This document shows, in pieces, positions 7,391-16,349 of a DNA stretch of 64,000 nucleotides. The first letter of the stretch is position 1, and every line of letters starts with the position of its first letter. A program made the translations under genes and the position numbers. This DNA is from Sulfuritalea sp. (GTDB lineage Bacteria > Pseudomonadota > Gammaproteobacteria > Burkholderiales > Rhodocyclaceae): contig JAOTRV010000006.1 of assembly GCA_030247575.1 (NCBI GenBank), forward strand, positions 62,001 to 126,000, given 5' to 3'. The notes beneath the pieces were generated by a model. The model saw only the letters and a list, made by a program, of their open reading frames with translations, was not told the DNA's origin and did no database searches.

Positions 7391-7810
7391 GATCTGTCCT
7401 CCTCATGCATGCGGCGGAGTTCTCCCCTTGCGGGAGGAACCCGCCAGGGTTGAGAGAGCCTTTCGGCGTGCGACCTGATAAGCCCGGTCGTGGGGCGTGA
7501 GAACATGGTAAGCAGCAGGCTCGATGCTAGGGGCCTGCGCGGAAATGGGGAAATGACGGCCGCGATGGCGCTATCAGACGATCGCCGCGGGCGCGCGAAG
7601 GCGCCAACGGTGAAACGATCAACTAAAGTCCCGGAGGAAGGCTTTCCGCGACCGCGAGCGTGGCTCAGCGGCGTTTGATGCGGATTCGACAGGCAGTTCG
7701 TCGAAGCGAGAGCGGGTTTCACGAACCCGTAACAGATACCTACAACGCAACGATACCACGCCCTTTTTGAGATTGCAACACACGCCCGCCGGGAGCTTTT
7801 CCTCCACGCA
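7391..7810. other. intergenic stretch of 420 bases
   Basis: The first ~140 bases hold a leader-type array (CTCCC-CTTGC-GGGAG, an ACCCGCCAGGGTTGAG element and further hairpins) upstream of the small gene at 7390. The remainder shows no credible reading frame, tRNA or repeat to me. It separates the PRTRC/ligase block from the restriction-modification island. Confidence 0.5.
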
Positions 7811-8329
7811 TCACGGGGAATCGGGGGGCTTCGTCGCCGCGACCGGACGCGGCCAGCGATGCCGGTTGTTCCACGCCAAGCCGAACGTGACGGCGAGCAA
7901 GGGCATCAGCACAAGTCCATCCGTCCAGCCTTGGCCGCCCACATTGCACGCCACGAAGTGGCTCGGTATGGGATCGGCAATGAGGTCCAGATGCTGCAAC
8001 CAGCCGATGGTGAAGTCGTTGCACAGGATGGTGAGAAATGTCCCGACATAGAGCGTCGCGATGCGAACCGGTTCTTTCCTGAAGACCATTCGATACAGGG
8101 CGATGTACAGCAGCCATACCGCCATGATCCGGATGCCCTCGGGGCGGATCATCTGGCTGGCCACCAGCGCGCCGACCAGGGTGCACACAGCCAGTGACGG
8201 TGCGTAGGCCAGCAGTTCGCGGCGCCAAGGCGCGTGGACAAGCATGCCCGCGCAAAGGAGCAACTGAAATACGGCGACCCCGAAAAAGCTCTGTGGCCAC
8301 ACGTGACCGGAGCAGGACCAATAACTCAT
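7811..8329 (-). CDS. multi-span membrane protein, unknown
   Basis: 172 residues, largely hydrophobic, with about four or five membrane segments: FFGVAVFQLLLCAGMLV, LLAYAPSLAVCTLVGALVA, RIMAVWLLYIALYRMVF, IATLYVGTFLTILCND and GLVLMPLLAVTFGLAW. A short charged cytoplasmic tail ends the protein. The start is the first ATG and lacks a clear Shine-Dalgarno, so it could be slightly shorter. It stands alone between an intergenic stretch and the restriction-modification gene. Function not recognised. Confidence 0.6.
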   Translation of the reverse strand: MSYWSCSGHVWPQSFFGVAVFQLLLCAGMLVHAPWRRELLAYAPSLAVCTLVGALVASQMIRPEGIRIMAVWLLYIALYRMVFRKEPVRIATLYVGTFLTILCNDFTIGWLQHLDLIADPIPSHFVACNVGGQGWTDGLVLMPLLAVTFGLAWNNRHRWPRPVAATKPPDSP

Positions 8330-8487
8330 GCGGTAAATGCGCTGGCATCAATTCTCGATGGGTTGAATGGTACACGTGGCGCGTGCGACCGTGTGTGGGT
8401 TCCCCGGCACAACGTAGCCGCCTTGGGTGCGGAGTTGGTCCCGTTCGGGCATCTGGACGAGCGAGTGTTTTAGAGGCGAGCCCCTTC

Positions 8488-11316
8488 TCAGCTTCCTGCG
8501 TCATCGACGGAAACCCTCTGCTGATTCTCTGCGAGCAGGCGCTTCAATATCTCTTCGTCCGGAACCCCTGGACCCCAATCCGTCCATCCGTACGCAGCTG
8601 CAACCACGGCATCAAGCCGCGTATGGGCATCAGCGAGCCAGGTGGGGCGCTCGTTGTAAAGATTGGTGAGCGACCGTCCGGACGCCAGCGCGTTGTCGCG
8701 TTTGACGATCAGATCCCGAGCCGCATTGGCAATCGCCATGGCGAACGGGTTGCCCGCGAAGCCAGAGGCGGGTTGGTTCGGTTCCATTCCGCTGGGAAAT
8801 GGAAAGGTATCGAAACACTGCGTCGAGTTGTAACGGGGCCGGTCCTCGAGTGTTCCGCCCATCGCAAGCGCCCAAACGACGTGTATGCGCGACGACAGGA
8901 TGCCTAAGGTGGTGTCGTCGTCGCGTGCGATGACGATCAGGCTGTGCTCCGGCGCGATGGCCTTGTCGAGAAGGACAAAGATTCGATGTTTCGCTGTCTC
9001 AACCGTGGCGATGTAGCGCGATAGCGGCTTGAGCGATTCCCGGAGCTCCGGGCGTGGGCGCGCAAGACGCCACCAATACTTTGCCCGCGATGCTTCGCGA
9101 TTCGTGATTCGTTCAGGCTTGACCACTCGCTCCAGGTAGGCGAACGGCGCCTCGTAGAGTGACGCGTCGTTTTCGGTCATATCGACGCCGAAGTCTACGA
9201 CCCATCGGTTCGACGGGGATTTGAGAATGTCATTTCCATTCCGGATCGGCCGCACTACGTCAGAGTTTGGCCGACCGTTCGGGTTGGCCTCACGTAGCCA
9301 GCGCTTCGCGGTATCGTCATCCACGGCGAACTTCCCCGCCAGGAGAACGCCAAAGAAGGAGCGTCCGGCATTGGCGGCGAGGCGACGGGCCGTGGTCAGA
9401 TCGGTACCGGACACCCCGCCCTCGGTGAGGTCCGCATGGACCCCGGCGACCGGGCGCCCATCGAGAATGGCTGGCCCGCCGCTTGTCTTGCTATCGAAAC
9501 AGACGATGGAGACGCGAACGTTGGCCCCCTCATTGACCCACGGCTCGCTCGACCAGGCGTGAAATATCCGGCCGGAGGCCTGAATCCGGTCCAGCACCGG
9601 GCGACTGGCCACCTGGCGGATGGAGTCGGTGGCTACGAGGCCTGCCGCGCCAACATGCCCGTTGGCAATGTAGGCACGAGCCTTTTCGAACCAGTAGGTC
9701 ACCAGATCCGCCTCGCCGGGAACGCGCCCTTCGTAACACTGGCGCAAGCGGTCCGTATACTCATCGCCCAGTTCGGCGCGCATGCGCTTCGCGCCGAGGA
9801 AGGGCGGGTTGCCAATGACCGCGCTGCACTTCGGCCATGTTGCCTCGGAACTGTCGGCGTTCATGATGGCATCGCGGCAGGCAATCTGGTCGAGCGATCT
9901 CAGGATCGGGTTTCTGGACAGGTTGAAGCCGTGCCGGCGCATCCATTGAATCTCGCCGATCCAGATGGTCACGCGCGCCAGTTCGGCGGCGTAATCGTTC
10001 AGTTCGATGCCCATCACGCACTGCGGCCCCACTTCCGGAAATCCACGCTCGAGCCCCATGTTTTCGGCGTCGAGCATCACCTTCAGTTCAAAGTCCTTCA
10101 GGGACTGCAGCGCGAGGTAGAGGAAGTTGCCGCTTCCGCATGCCGGGTCGAGAACGCGGTAGTCGCGCAGCTTCATGAGAAAGGCGAGATAGGCGGTCTT
10201 CGCTTCGCGGAACCGGCGGGTGGCGTTGTCGCGGGTCGTCTTTTTGACGGAATCCTTCCCGGCGGCCCATGCCGCAATCCCATACTGGATCGATTGCTTA
10301 ATGGTTTCCCACTCGACGGCTAGCGGCTGGATCACCACGGGGTCGACGATCCGCATGATGGAGTCTGGATCGGTGTAGTGCGCGCCGAGCTGGCTGCGCT
10401 TGCTCGGGTCCAGGCCGCGCTCAAACAGCGTGCCAAACAACGAGGGCGAAATATCGTTCCACCGAGCGCGAGCCACGGTCAGCAGCCGCGCAATATCGTC
10501 GGCATCCAGCGGCAGCACATCGTCGCTGTCGAACAAGCCGCCGTTGAACCACTCGATGACCTCGGCGCCGAATTCACCCCCGGTCGACATCGTACGGAAC
10601 AACGATTGGAGCATGCGCTGCAGCAGTTCCGGCTCGCTTTTGCTGTTCTCCAGCAGGCGGGTCAGCAGCCCTTCGGGAAGAAGCTCGATGTCCTCGGCAA
10701 AGAGACAGAACAGGAGCTTATTGAGAAAGTGGGCAACCCTGTGCGGGTCATGCTTCGGAAAGGTGGTGTAGGGCGGATCGCCGCGGAGTTTCTTCGCGAG
10801 GTCGGCAAATGCCGCTGCTACCTTGGCGGTAACCTCGGCCGTCGTGACGCCGGGACGGAGTTTCTCGGGTTGGGTGAACAGCCAGCGCAGCTTGGCCAGG
10901 TTTTCCGCGGTGCCGATTTCCTCAAGGGCGATGGTGTGGGTTTCCATCACCGTATTGGTGAACATCGTCCGGATGATGATGGTGTCCATGTCGGACACCA
11001 CGAGCAGTGGCGGATTCTCCAGCGCGGGGGCATAACGCTGCAATTGCACATAAGCGGCGGTGAGATCCTTGTGCTTCCCCTTGTACTCCCATGCAAAGCA
11101 TTTCCGCCGCCAGACGTCGGCCCATCCATCTTCGCCGCCCGTCTTCTTGGCCCCGCGCTCGAAGCAGAACCACTCGCCATGGGGATCGGCTTGCGCCGGC
11201 GTCTCCTGGCCGACCAGATGACACAGGTCGATGAAGTGTTCCTGTGAAGCCGAGCGCTCCTTGAGCGTGCAGCCCTTCCATTTCGCTATGAAGGTCTTGG
11301 CGTCCATGATGGCCAT
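8488..11316 (-). CDS. MmeI-like fused restriction endonuclease and DNA methyltransferase (Type IIG/IIL-like)
   Basis: 942 residues from the ATG at 11316. The N-terminal ~200 residues hold a PD-(D/E)xK-like nuclease site (EDGWADV...FAWEYKGKHK, with E and K in the EYK core). The middle is a gamma-class SAM-dependent adenine methyltransferase: motif I VLDPACGSGNFLYL near residue 400 and motif IV VIGNPPFLGAKR near 520. The C-terminal ~350 residues are a target-recognition region ending before DTFPFPSG. This order matches single-chain MmeI-type enzymes, which cut and methylate one strand of the site. No separate methylase is needed. Confidence 0.85.
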   Translation of the reverse strand: MAIMDAKTFIAKWKGCTLKERSASQEHFIDLCHLVGQETPAQADPHGEWFCFERGAKKTGGEDGWADVWRRKCFAWEYKGKHKDLTAAYVQLQRYAPALENPPLLVVSDMDTIIIRTMFTNTVMETHTIALEEIGTAENLAKLRWLFTQPEKLRPGVTTAEVTAKVAAAFADLAKKLRGDPPYTTFPKHDPHRVAHFLNKLLFCLFAEDIELLPEGLLTRLLENSKSEPELLQRMLQSLFRTMSTGGEFGAEVIEWFNGGLFDSDDVLPLDADDIARLLTVARARWNDISPSLFGTLFERGLDPSKRSQLGAHYTDPDSIMRIVDPVVIQPLAVEWETIKQSIQYGIAAWAAGKDSVKKTTRDNATRRFREAKTAYLAFLMKLRDYRVLDPACGSGNFLYLALQSLKDFELKVMLDAENMGLERGFPEVGPQCVMGIELNDYAAELARVTIWIGEIQWMRRHGFNLSRNPILRSLDQIACRDAIMNADSSEATWPKCSAVIGNPPFLGAKRMRAELGDEYTDRLRQCYEGRVPGEADLVTYWFEKARAYIANGHVGAAGLVATDSIRQVASRPVLDRIQASGRIFHAWSSEPWVNEGANVRVSIVCFDSKTSGGPAILDGRPVAGVHADLTEGGVSGTDLTTARRLAANAGRSFFGVLLAGKFAVDDDTAKRWLREANPNGRPNSDVVRPIRNGNDILKSPSNRWVVDFGVDMTENDASLYEAPFAYLERVVKPERITNREASRAKYWWRLARPRPELRESLKPLSRYIATVETAKHRIFVLLDKAIAPEHSLIVIARDDDTTLGILSSRIHVVWALAMGGTLEDRPRYNSTQCFDTFPFPSGMEPNQPASGFAGNPFAMAIANAARDLIVKRDNALASGRSLTNLYNERPTWLADAHTRLDAVVAAAYGWTDWGPGVPDEEILKRLLAENQQRVSVDDAGS

Positions 11317-11413
11317 TGTAGGGGATTGATGTGACGACAGCATCGCTCAGACTTCCGTCCTGTGGCGAGCGGTTGGACGCACGCCGTTAACGGATCGAAG
11401 CAAGACCACGAGT

Positions 11414-11656
11414 TCACGCGTCTTGCGCGCAGGTCTCGCACCAGCCTCTGGGGTTGGCCAGGTGGGCGCGGGCCAGCGCCAGTGTTCGGTGATTCACAAT
11501 ATGGCCGTGCGCCTCGCAAATCGTCGCCCACGGCCCGGGTGTGGCGTCCAGGTGTGCCTGTTCGGCGTGATACAGCCCGACGAGCCGGCCGGTCTCGCGG
11601 CTGCGGCGCTGCTCGACGCAGCCGGCCAGCCCGTTGAAGGCATAGAGGCGCGGCAT
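11414..11656 (-). CDS. small hypothetical protein with two Cys/His sites
   Basis: 80 residues, good codon use. Contains ICEAHGHIVNHRTLALARAHLANPRGWCETC: two cysteine/histidine clusters (CEAHGH, CETC) that could bind a metal. It lies upstream of the restriction-modification gene on the same strand, 98 bases from its stop to the next gene's start region. Function unknown. Confidence 0.55.
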   Translation of the reverse strand: MPRLYAFNGLAGCVEQRRSRETGRLVGLYHAEQAHLDATPGPWATICEAHGHIVNHRTLALARAHLANPRGWCETCAQDA

Positions 11657-11690
11657 CCTAGCCGTTCAGCAAAGTGTTGAGGGGGCTCAT

Positions 11691-12152
11691 CTACGCCCAC
11701 CCCGTGACGGAATCAAGTGCATCCAGATAGCTCTCGTTGTAGTCCTCAAGGCGATCTCGCCCGGCCTCCCATTCGGGGGTTTTCGTGACGCGGAACCCCC
11801 GGTATGTCCGGCGATCCCGGATTACCAATGCTCCGCCATACAGCTTGTAGATTTTGGCGCCTTTCGGGATGTCGCCAAGTCCATAAATGGACTCGCCGTT
11901 GATGCCATCCGCTTCCAGTCCCTTCTCTATCGCACGCAAGCGCTCAAACTCGGCTGGGACAAGCAGGGACAGAATCACATCATCCGCGCTTTTGCCGTCC
12001 TTGGTGCGCAACTCCATGCAACCGCCGTGATCGATGTCGGTCCCGCGATATGGCTCCAATATCGCATTCAAGGATTCGACGGTGAGATTCCCGGCGTCAT
12101 ACAAGGACACCACTGTCCGTTCCATCACTGTGTACCCTTCGTTCCATCCCAT
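11691..12152 (-). CDS. hypothetical protein
   Basis: 153 residues, acidic and soluble, with SLYDAGNLTVESLNAILEPYRGTDIDHGG near the N-terminus and ALVIRDRRTYRGFRVTKTPEWEAGRDRLEDYNESY near the C-terminus. The upstream gene's stop is 16 bases before its start. Not recognised. Confidence 0.65.
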   Translation of the reverse strand: MGWNEGYTVMERTVVSLYDAGNLTVESLNAILEPYRGTDIDHGGCMELRTKDGKSADDVILSLLVPAEFERLRAIEKGLEADGINGESIYGLGDIPKGAKIYKLYGGALVIRDRRTYRGFRVTKTPEWEAGRDRLEDYNESYLDALDSVTGWA

Positions 12153-12168
12153 GGCAATTACCTCGCAA

Positions 12169-12483
12169 TCAACCCGTTATTGAATGGCCAGGCGCGGCAT
12201 CGGGCAATTGAAGGGCGCAGGCGATCCGCGCCAGTTGCGCCGGGTCGAGGATCCCCGCCTCGTCCTCGAGCAGCCCGGCGAGCGTCGGATAGCGGTAGGC
12301 CTGATGGCGCATGCAGCCGGCCAGCCAGTCGTGTTCCTCTTGGGTGGCCACGCGCTCGGTGACGCAGCGCTGCGGCGTCCAGCCGCGATGCGCCAGCACG
12401 CGCCCGGGCCATTCGCCGAAGACCACCGCGAAGCCGGCGTTGCGCCCGGACGGAATGCGGTAATAGCGGACCATCTGCGTCAT
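12169..12483 (-). CDS. small hypothetical protein coupled to the integrase gene
   Basis: 104 residues from the ATG that overlaps the integrase stop (ATGA at 12480-12483). A longer open frame extends into the integrase gene but is a high-GC shadow. Features YYRIPSGRNAGFAVVFGEWPG and RVATQEEHDWLAGCMRHQAYRYP. Function unknown; translational coupling suggests co-expression with the recombinase. Confidence 0.65.
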   Translation of the reverse strand: MTQMVRYYRIPSGRNAGFAVVFGEWPGRVLAHRGWTPQRCVTERVATQEEHDWLAGCMRHQAYRYPTLAGLLEDEAGILDPAQLARIACALQLPDAAPGHSITG

Positions 12484-13580
12484 GGCGTCACCGCCGCGAT
12501 CGAAGCGCGGGACGGCCCCTCGAAGCCGTCGTCCTCGCCGCGGCTGCGCCGGTAGGTGCTCCACATGCGCTCGACCCAGTCGCTGTTGGCCAGCCCGAGG
12601 TAGCTCGTGACGAGCCCGATGACGTGATCGCGGTTGCCGTCCTGGTCGAACAGTTCGGCGGCGAAGGAGTTGCGCAAGGTCTGGGCGCACAGGCGCGGCG
12701 CGCTCTCGGCGGCGCCGGCGGCCGACGCCGTGGCGCGCACGCCCGCCGCATCGAGCACGGCGCGCACGCTGCGGTGGATCGTGGTCGAGTGCATCCGCGC
12801 CCCGTCCTGCGAGCGCGGGTTGATGCCGCGGCGCGTCGGGAACAGCACGTCGCCTGGCAGCCCCAGCGAACGCCGGCGCGCCTCCCACGCCTGCACAATG
12901 CGCCACGCGAACGGAACGAGCCGGGTCTTGTGCTCCTTCACCGGCCCCGTCGCCGGCACATTCACCCACCCCTCGCCGGGGCTAATGCAACTAACCGCCA
13001 TCCCCTTCAGCTCACCCACCTTGACTCCGCCTCCAAAGATCATGGCGACGATCGCCCGATCTCGGAGATCGGTCCATTCGGGGTCGGGGGCCGCACACAT
13101 CTGCGCACTACTCAACTCAACTTCACACGTCTGGGTCAGGTAGTGCTTCAAGCGCTGGCGGTCTTCATGATCCAGAAACGACGTGGGATCATTCTCTCCG
13201 AACCAGCGCTTGGACCAGGCCACACCTCGGCCCGGATTATTCGACAGGCTCGGGTCGAGTTCGTAGAGGTGATTGAACACCTTCTCGACCAGACGGACAT
13301 AGCGGTAGCGATGATCCTTCTTCAGTTCGTTCTCGGTGAAAAAGTTTTCAATGTCCTCCTCGGTCAGATCGATCAACCGGATGTCATTGGCACGGGCCCA
13401 GGCACAGAGCTTTCCGAACATCGTCATCCAGACCTCACGGCTTGACTGCCGGTAAGGGAGACGATTGATCCAGGCCTCGTAGGCGACCTCGGGGGTCTCC
13501 AGCCAGGTCGGGATGACATCGAACACATCCCTGGAAAGGGGGCGCGGGATCACTTGATTCGGGATGGCGGTTAGTTGCAT
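12480..13580 (-). CDS. divergent tyrosine recombinase/integrase
   Basis: 366 residues. Residues ~30-130 resemble a SAM-like core-binding domain (WINRLPYRQSSREVWMTMFGKLCAWARANDIRLIDLTEEDIENF). The catalytic half shows DLRDRAIVAMIFGGGVKVGELKGM (box I), KEHKTRLVPF, AQTLRNSFAAELFD (box II) and STYRR with the likely nucleophile tyrosine near the end. Two positions deviate from consensus: box I has Lys where the first catalytic Arg is expected, and box II has Asn where His is usual. It may therefore be weakly active or of an unusual subfamily. No attachment site was identified. Confidence 0.75.
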   Translation of the reverse strand: MQLTAIPNQVIPRPLSRDVFDVIPTWLETPEVAYEAWINRLPYRQSSREVWMTMFGKLCAWARANDIRLIDLTEEDIENFFTENELKKDHRYRYVRLVEKVFNHLYELDPSLSNNPGRGVAWSKRWFGENDPTSFLDHEDRQRLKHYLTQTCEVELSSAQMCAAPDPEWTDLRDRAIVAMIFGGGVKVGELKGMAVSCISPGEGWVNVPATGPVKEHKTRLVPFAWRIVQAWEARRRSLGLPGDVLFPTRRGINPRSQDGARMHSTTIHRSVRAVLDAAGVRATASAAGAAESAPRLCAQTLRNSFAAELFDQDGNRDHVIGLVTSYLGLANSDWVERMWSTYRRSRGEDDGFEGPSRASIAAVTP

Positions 13581-13655
13581 AGGTGTCTCCGGAGAAGAGG
13601 TATGGCGAGTGTGGCGGTGGCGAGGCTCATGGGGTGAGCTTGTGCGGCGCGAACG

Positions 13656-13907
13656 TCATGACAGGGACCGGCGCAGCTGGGCGGCCAGCGCCTGATAGGC
13701 GCGGCGCGTGCCGCCAGGCATGGATTCGGGACCGCCGCGCGTGTCGCCGTTGAACTCGCAGTCGGCCAGAATCTCGCGCGCGATCTCGGGCGTGACCGAG
13801 ATGACACCGCCGCCGTAGGCGGGCCGGGGCACACCGGGAATGACGTCGTCGATACCGCGCCCGGCCCATTCGTCGGCGATCGCGGCGCTGATGCGCAGCG
13901 AAATCAT
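13656..13907 (-). CDS. small hypothetical protein
   Basis: 83 residues (AIADEWAGRGIDDVIPGVPRPAYGGGVISVTPEIAREILADCEFN). Its ATG overlaps the stop of the upstream nuclease-like gene by four bases, indicating an operon with it. Long shadows in the other frames arise from high GC content. Not recognised. Confidence 0.6.
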   Translation of the reverse strand: MISLRISAAIADEWAGRGIDDVIPGVPRPAYGGGVISVTPEIAREILADCEFNGDTRGGPESMPGGTRRAYQALAAQLRRSLS

Positions 13908-14338
13908 CCTGCGCCCTCCCCGGGCAGCGCGGCGCAGGCCTGCTCCAGCGTGGCCAGCACGGCATCGATCTCCTTCTGGATCTGCCCGGCGGTGAAGCGC
14001 AGGATGCGCCAGCCGTGGATCGTCAGCAGGTTCTGCCGCTGGCGGTCCCGCTCAAAGTCGCCCTTGTGCTTACCATGCCACTCCCAGCCATCGACCTCGA
14101 TCGCCAGGCGACGGTCGGGCAGTGCAATGTCGAGGCGAAACTTGCGCCCCGGCACCACGTTGGGGTACTCCCGCCGGGCCGCCGGAAACCGGCGCGAGAC
14201 GGCCTCCCAGAGCAGATCGTGCGGCGTGGCGCCGATGCGGGCGGAACGCGGGCGGTTAATTGCTTTGCCGGTGGGCGTGATCGCCGCGACCTTGATGCGC
14301 GGGTTCTTGAGGATCGATTCTGGAAAGTGGAGACTCAT
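13904..14338 (-). CDS. DUF559/Vsr-like endonuclease-fold protein
   Basis: 144 residues. The core LDIALPDRRLAIEVDGWEWHG and QNLLTIHGWRILRF matches the DUF559/Vsr-like branch of the PD-(D/E)xK fold: D in LDIAL, E-V-D in the second strand and the 'GWRILRF' closing strand. N-terminal ~40 residues are basic. Such proteins accompany restriction-modification islands, though the biochemical role of most is untested. It lies just downstream of the small gene and methyltransferase pair at 14402-15992. Confidence 0.75.
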   Translation of the reverse strand: MSLHFPESILKNPRIKVAAITPTGKAINRPRSARIGATPHDLLWEAVSRRFPAARREYPNVVPGRKFRLDIALPDRRLAIEVDGWEWHGKHKGDFERDRQRQNLLTIHGWRILRFTAGQIQKEIDAVLATLEQACAALPGEGAG

Positions 14339-14401
14339 GCCGCCATGCTAGAGAGACGGGTCGAGTGATTCCTGAAAAGTTGCGCGGGCGGAGCGCGTGC
14401 G

Positions 14402-14728
14402 TCAAGCCGGCGATTGCGACGTCTCGCGCGCGAGGGTGATGTCGCGCTCGGCGCACAGGCGCCTGAATGCGGCGAAGACTTCCTCGCAGTTATCGATTTC
14501 GATGCAGATGACCGGACGGTGAAGCGCTCCATCGCCATAGCCTGGCTTGCCTTTCAGCTCGCGCTTGACGGCGGCCTCCGCCAGCGCCTGGAGGCGACGG
14601 GCTTCCGGATAGGTCTGGCGCGAATGCAGTGTCCGAATTGTGGGTTCCAGCTCCGCATCGAGCTCCGATCGATACACGCGGTAGCGCACGACAGCCTCCC
14701 AGGCGGGAGACAGATCGATGTTACGCAT
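14402..14728 (-). CDS. small protein with VRYRVYRS motif, paralogue of the gene at 31635
   Basis: 108 residues. Shares with the product of 31635-31997 the pattern V-x-RYRVYRS, TxRTLH, YxEA(C/R)R, PGY and RPxIxIE in the same order. This is a two-member family within the window. Overlaps the methyltransferase stop by eight bases. Function unknown. Confidence 0.65.
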   Translation of the reverse strand: MRNIDLSPAWEAVVRYRVYRSELDAELEPTIRTLHSRQTYPEARRLQALAEAAVKRELKGKPGYGDGALHRPVICIEIDNCEEVFAAFRRLCAERDITLARETSQSPA

Positions 14729-15992
14729 ATGTCTTTGCCCCGGCCCGCACGACGCGATCGAACTGTGTGAGCCCGTCGCCTATGACGAATCCTCCGCAGG
14801 CACGGAAGCGTTCCGCGGCGGCGCGGACGTACTCGAGAATCCATTCCGTGACGAGCCAGCGGCGGCCCAGCTCCTCGGCCGACTTGCCGAGCGTCAGGCG
14901 ACCGCCGAAAATGTCGACGCACAGATCTCCGGGTTCGGTGAGGAACTGGATCCAGAAGTCGTACATGGCTTTCGGCATCGGCGCACCATGGGGCGGGAGC
15001 CCGAGTCCGGCGGCATCCTTGCGGTACTGCCGGTGGTCCGGGCAGTGATTGCCCATGGTGATGACGTTGCGCGGAATCCGTCCTGCCGTGGTTTTGCCGT
15101 AGCTACCCGGCCGGATTCGGTAGGCACCATCGCCATACGACGCTGTGCGCTGTTCGCCGCCGGCGGCCAGCAGCTTCAGGTGCTTCTCTGAATGCGGTTG
15201 CAAGACGCGGCGATTGTCCGACTTGGCCCGCAGAGGATCGTTGCAGAACCAGAGCACCGGCTCCCAGGCGACGTTCATCTGGAACCGCGCCTTGCTGGCC
15301 CATGCAACCGGTCCTGGCGGCTTGTTGGAGCACCATGGCACCCGATCCATCAGGGACAAGCCCAGCCGATCCTCCAGGGCAATGATCATCCGCTCGAGAT
15401 AGGTGGAGCGTGCCGGCGTCCCCGGTACGAAGATATCGTTGCTGACGTTCAGCACGATGCTGCCGCCCGGTTCGAGATTGGCCACCACCGGTTCCAGCGC
15501 CCGGCAAATGAAGTCGGTGTATTGGGACACGTCGGGATTGCCATAGGCGCGAGGGTTGGACAGCGGAAACGGCGGGCTCGAAATCATCAGCGCGATAGGG
15601 AGGTCGAGGTGCGGGAACACCCGGTTGCAGCTTCCCCAGATTGCGATGCCGAGATCTGTCGAAAAGGCGAGCATGGCGACATCCGGTAGCGCCTTGGTCA
15701 GCTTCTTCTCGCCGGCATCAGTAAGTCGCCACAGGCCGCGGGGGCCGTCGACACGCTCGATCAGCTTCAGCTGGCGAAGTGTTTGCTGCGCCCAACGGAT
15801 TTTTCTCTTTTCCGGCGAATGCAATTGACGGGACTTCCCGATCGGCACCTTCTCGTTGAGGTCGCGTTCGTCAATTCCGACTCGGGGCGCAACCCGGCGG
15901 TACACATCTTGGGTGCTGATTGGCGTACCGCTGGTGCCCGCAAAAGCACCAAGCACTTCAGCAAATAGATCCATCTGTCGCTGTTGGTTCAT
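14721..15992 (-). CDS. solitary DNA methyltransferase, N4-cytosine type (beta class), with N-terminal winged helix
   Basis: 423 residues. Residues ~1-105 look like a winged-helix DNA-binding domain (DVYRRVAPRVGI...RWAQQTLRQLKLIERVDGPRGLWRLT). Motif IV is SSPPFPL near residue 140, the SPP[YF] form typical of N4-cytosine methylases. The motif I region VDIFGGRLTLGKSAEELGRRWL lies near the C-terminus, giving the IV-to-I order of beta-class enzymes. No partner endonuclease is directly adjacent, unless the DUF559-like protein serves. Probably modifies DNA to evade host restriction or to regulate. Confidence 0.8.
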   Translation of the reverse strand: MNQQRQMDLFAEVLGAFAGTSGTPISTQDVYRRVAPRVGIDERDLNEKVPIGKSRQLHSPEKRKIRWAQQTLRQLKLIERVDGPRGLWRLTDAGEKKLTKALPDVAMLAFSTDLGIAIWGSCNRVFPHLDLPIALMISSPPFPLSNPRAYGNPDVSQYTDFICRALEPVVANLEPGGSIVLNVSNDIFVPGTPARSTYLERMIIALEDRLGLSLMDRVPWCSNKPPGPVAWASKARFQMNVAWEPVLWFCNDPLRAKSDNRRVLQPHSEKHLKLLAAGGEQRTASYGDGAYRIRPGSYGKTTAGRIPRNVITMGNHCPDHRQYRKDAAGLGLPPHGAPMPKAMYDFWIQFLTEPGDLCVDIFGGRLTLGKSAEELGRRWLVTEWILEYVRAAAERFRACGGFVIGDGLTQFDRVVRAGAKTYA

Positions 15993-16041
15993 GCCTCGAT
16001 GCTACAGAGACCGATGAAGGAAAACCTGAAAACCTTGGCTG

Positions 16042-16349
16042 TCAGGATATTCCCGTCATTCCAAGCAGTGAATCAGGTACTTCGAAGAAGCCTTGCATCC
16101 CTCGAAAAGGAATCGGCTCAGCGAGCGCATGCGGGTCACGCATACACCAGGCGAACCGTCCCGGCGAAAAATCCCCGAAGGGACCATGACCAGCGCCGCC
16201 GTTGGTACCGATGCCTCCAGGATTGCTGTGCCGATGATGGCTCCGCGCGGCATTTCTCGATAGGTACTGAAGCCCAAGTCTGCGATCGCGTTATTGAAAG
16301 CCTTCATGTCCTCGTTGCATTCACCGCCGAGCCCCTTCAATTCCTTCAT
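16042..16349 (-). pseudogene. ASCH-domain protein, frame-broken
   Basis: The first frame reads MKELKGLGGECNEDMKAF...REMPRGAIIGTAILEAS, matching the central ASCH-domain strand (PRGAIIGT). Near 16198-16203 the sensible translation moves to another frame: GHGPFGDFSPGRFAW, then DPHALAEPIPFRGMQGFFEV, the usual ASCH C-terminal half, ending at 16042. Together they give a nearly complete domain broken by one base. The usual N-terminal ASCH strand seems missing. ASCH domains bind RNA or modified nucleosides. The ATG overlaps the stop of the upstream zinc-finger gene. Confidence 0.7.

Noticed and set aside
11340-11420. Attachment site next to the integrase or restriction gene
   Set aside because: No direct repeat pair or tRNA end was found by eye in the window.
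12169-12969. Extended 266-codon reading of the small gene at 12169
   Set aside because: The extra N-terminus is arginine/alanine-rich translation of the integrase gene in another frame; the coupled ATG at 12483 fits far better.
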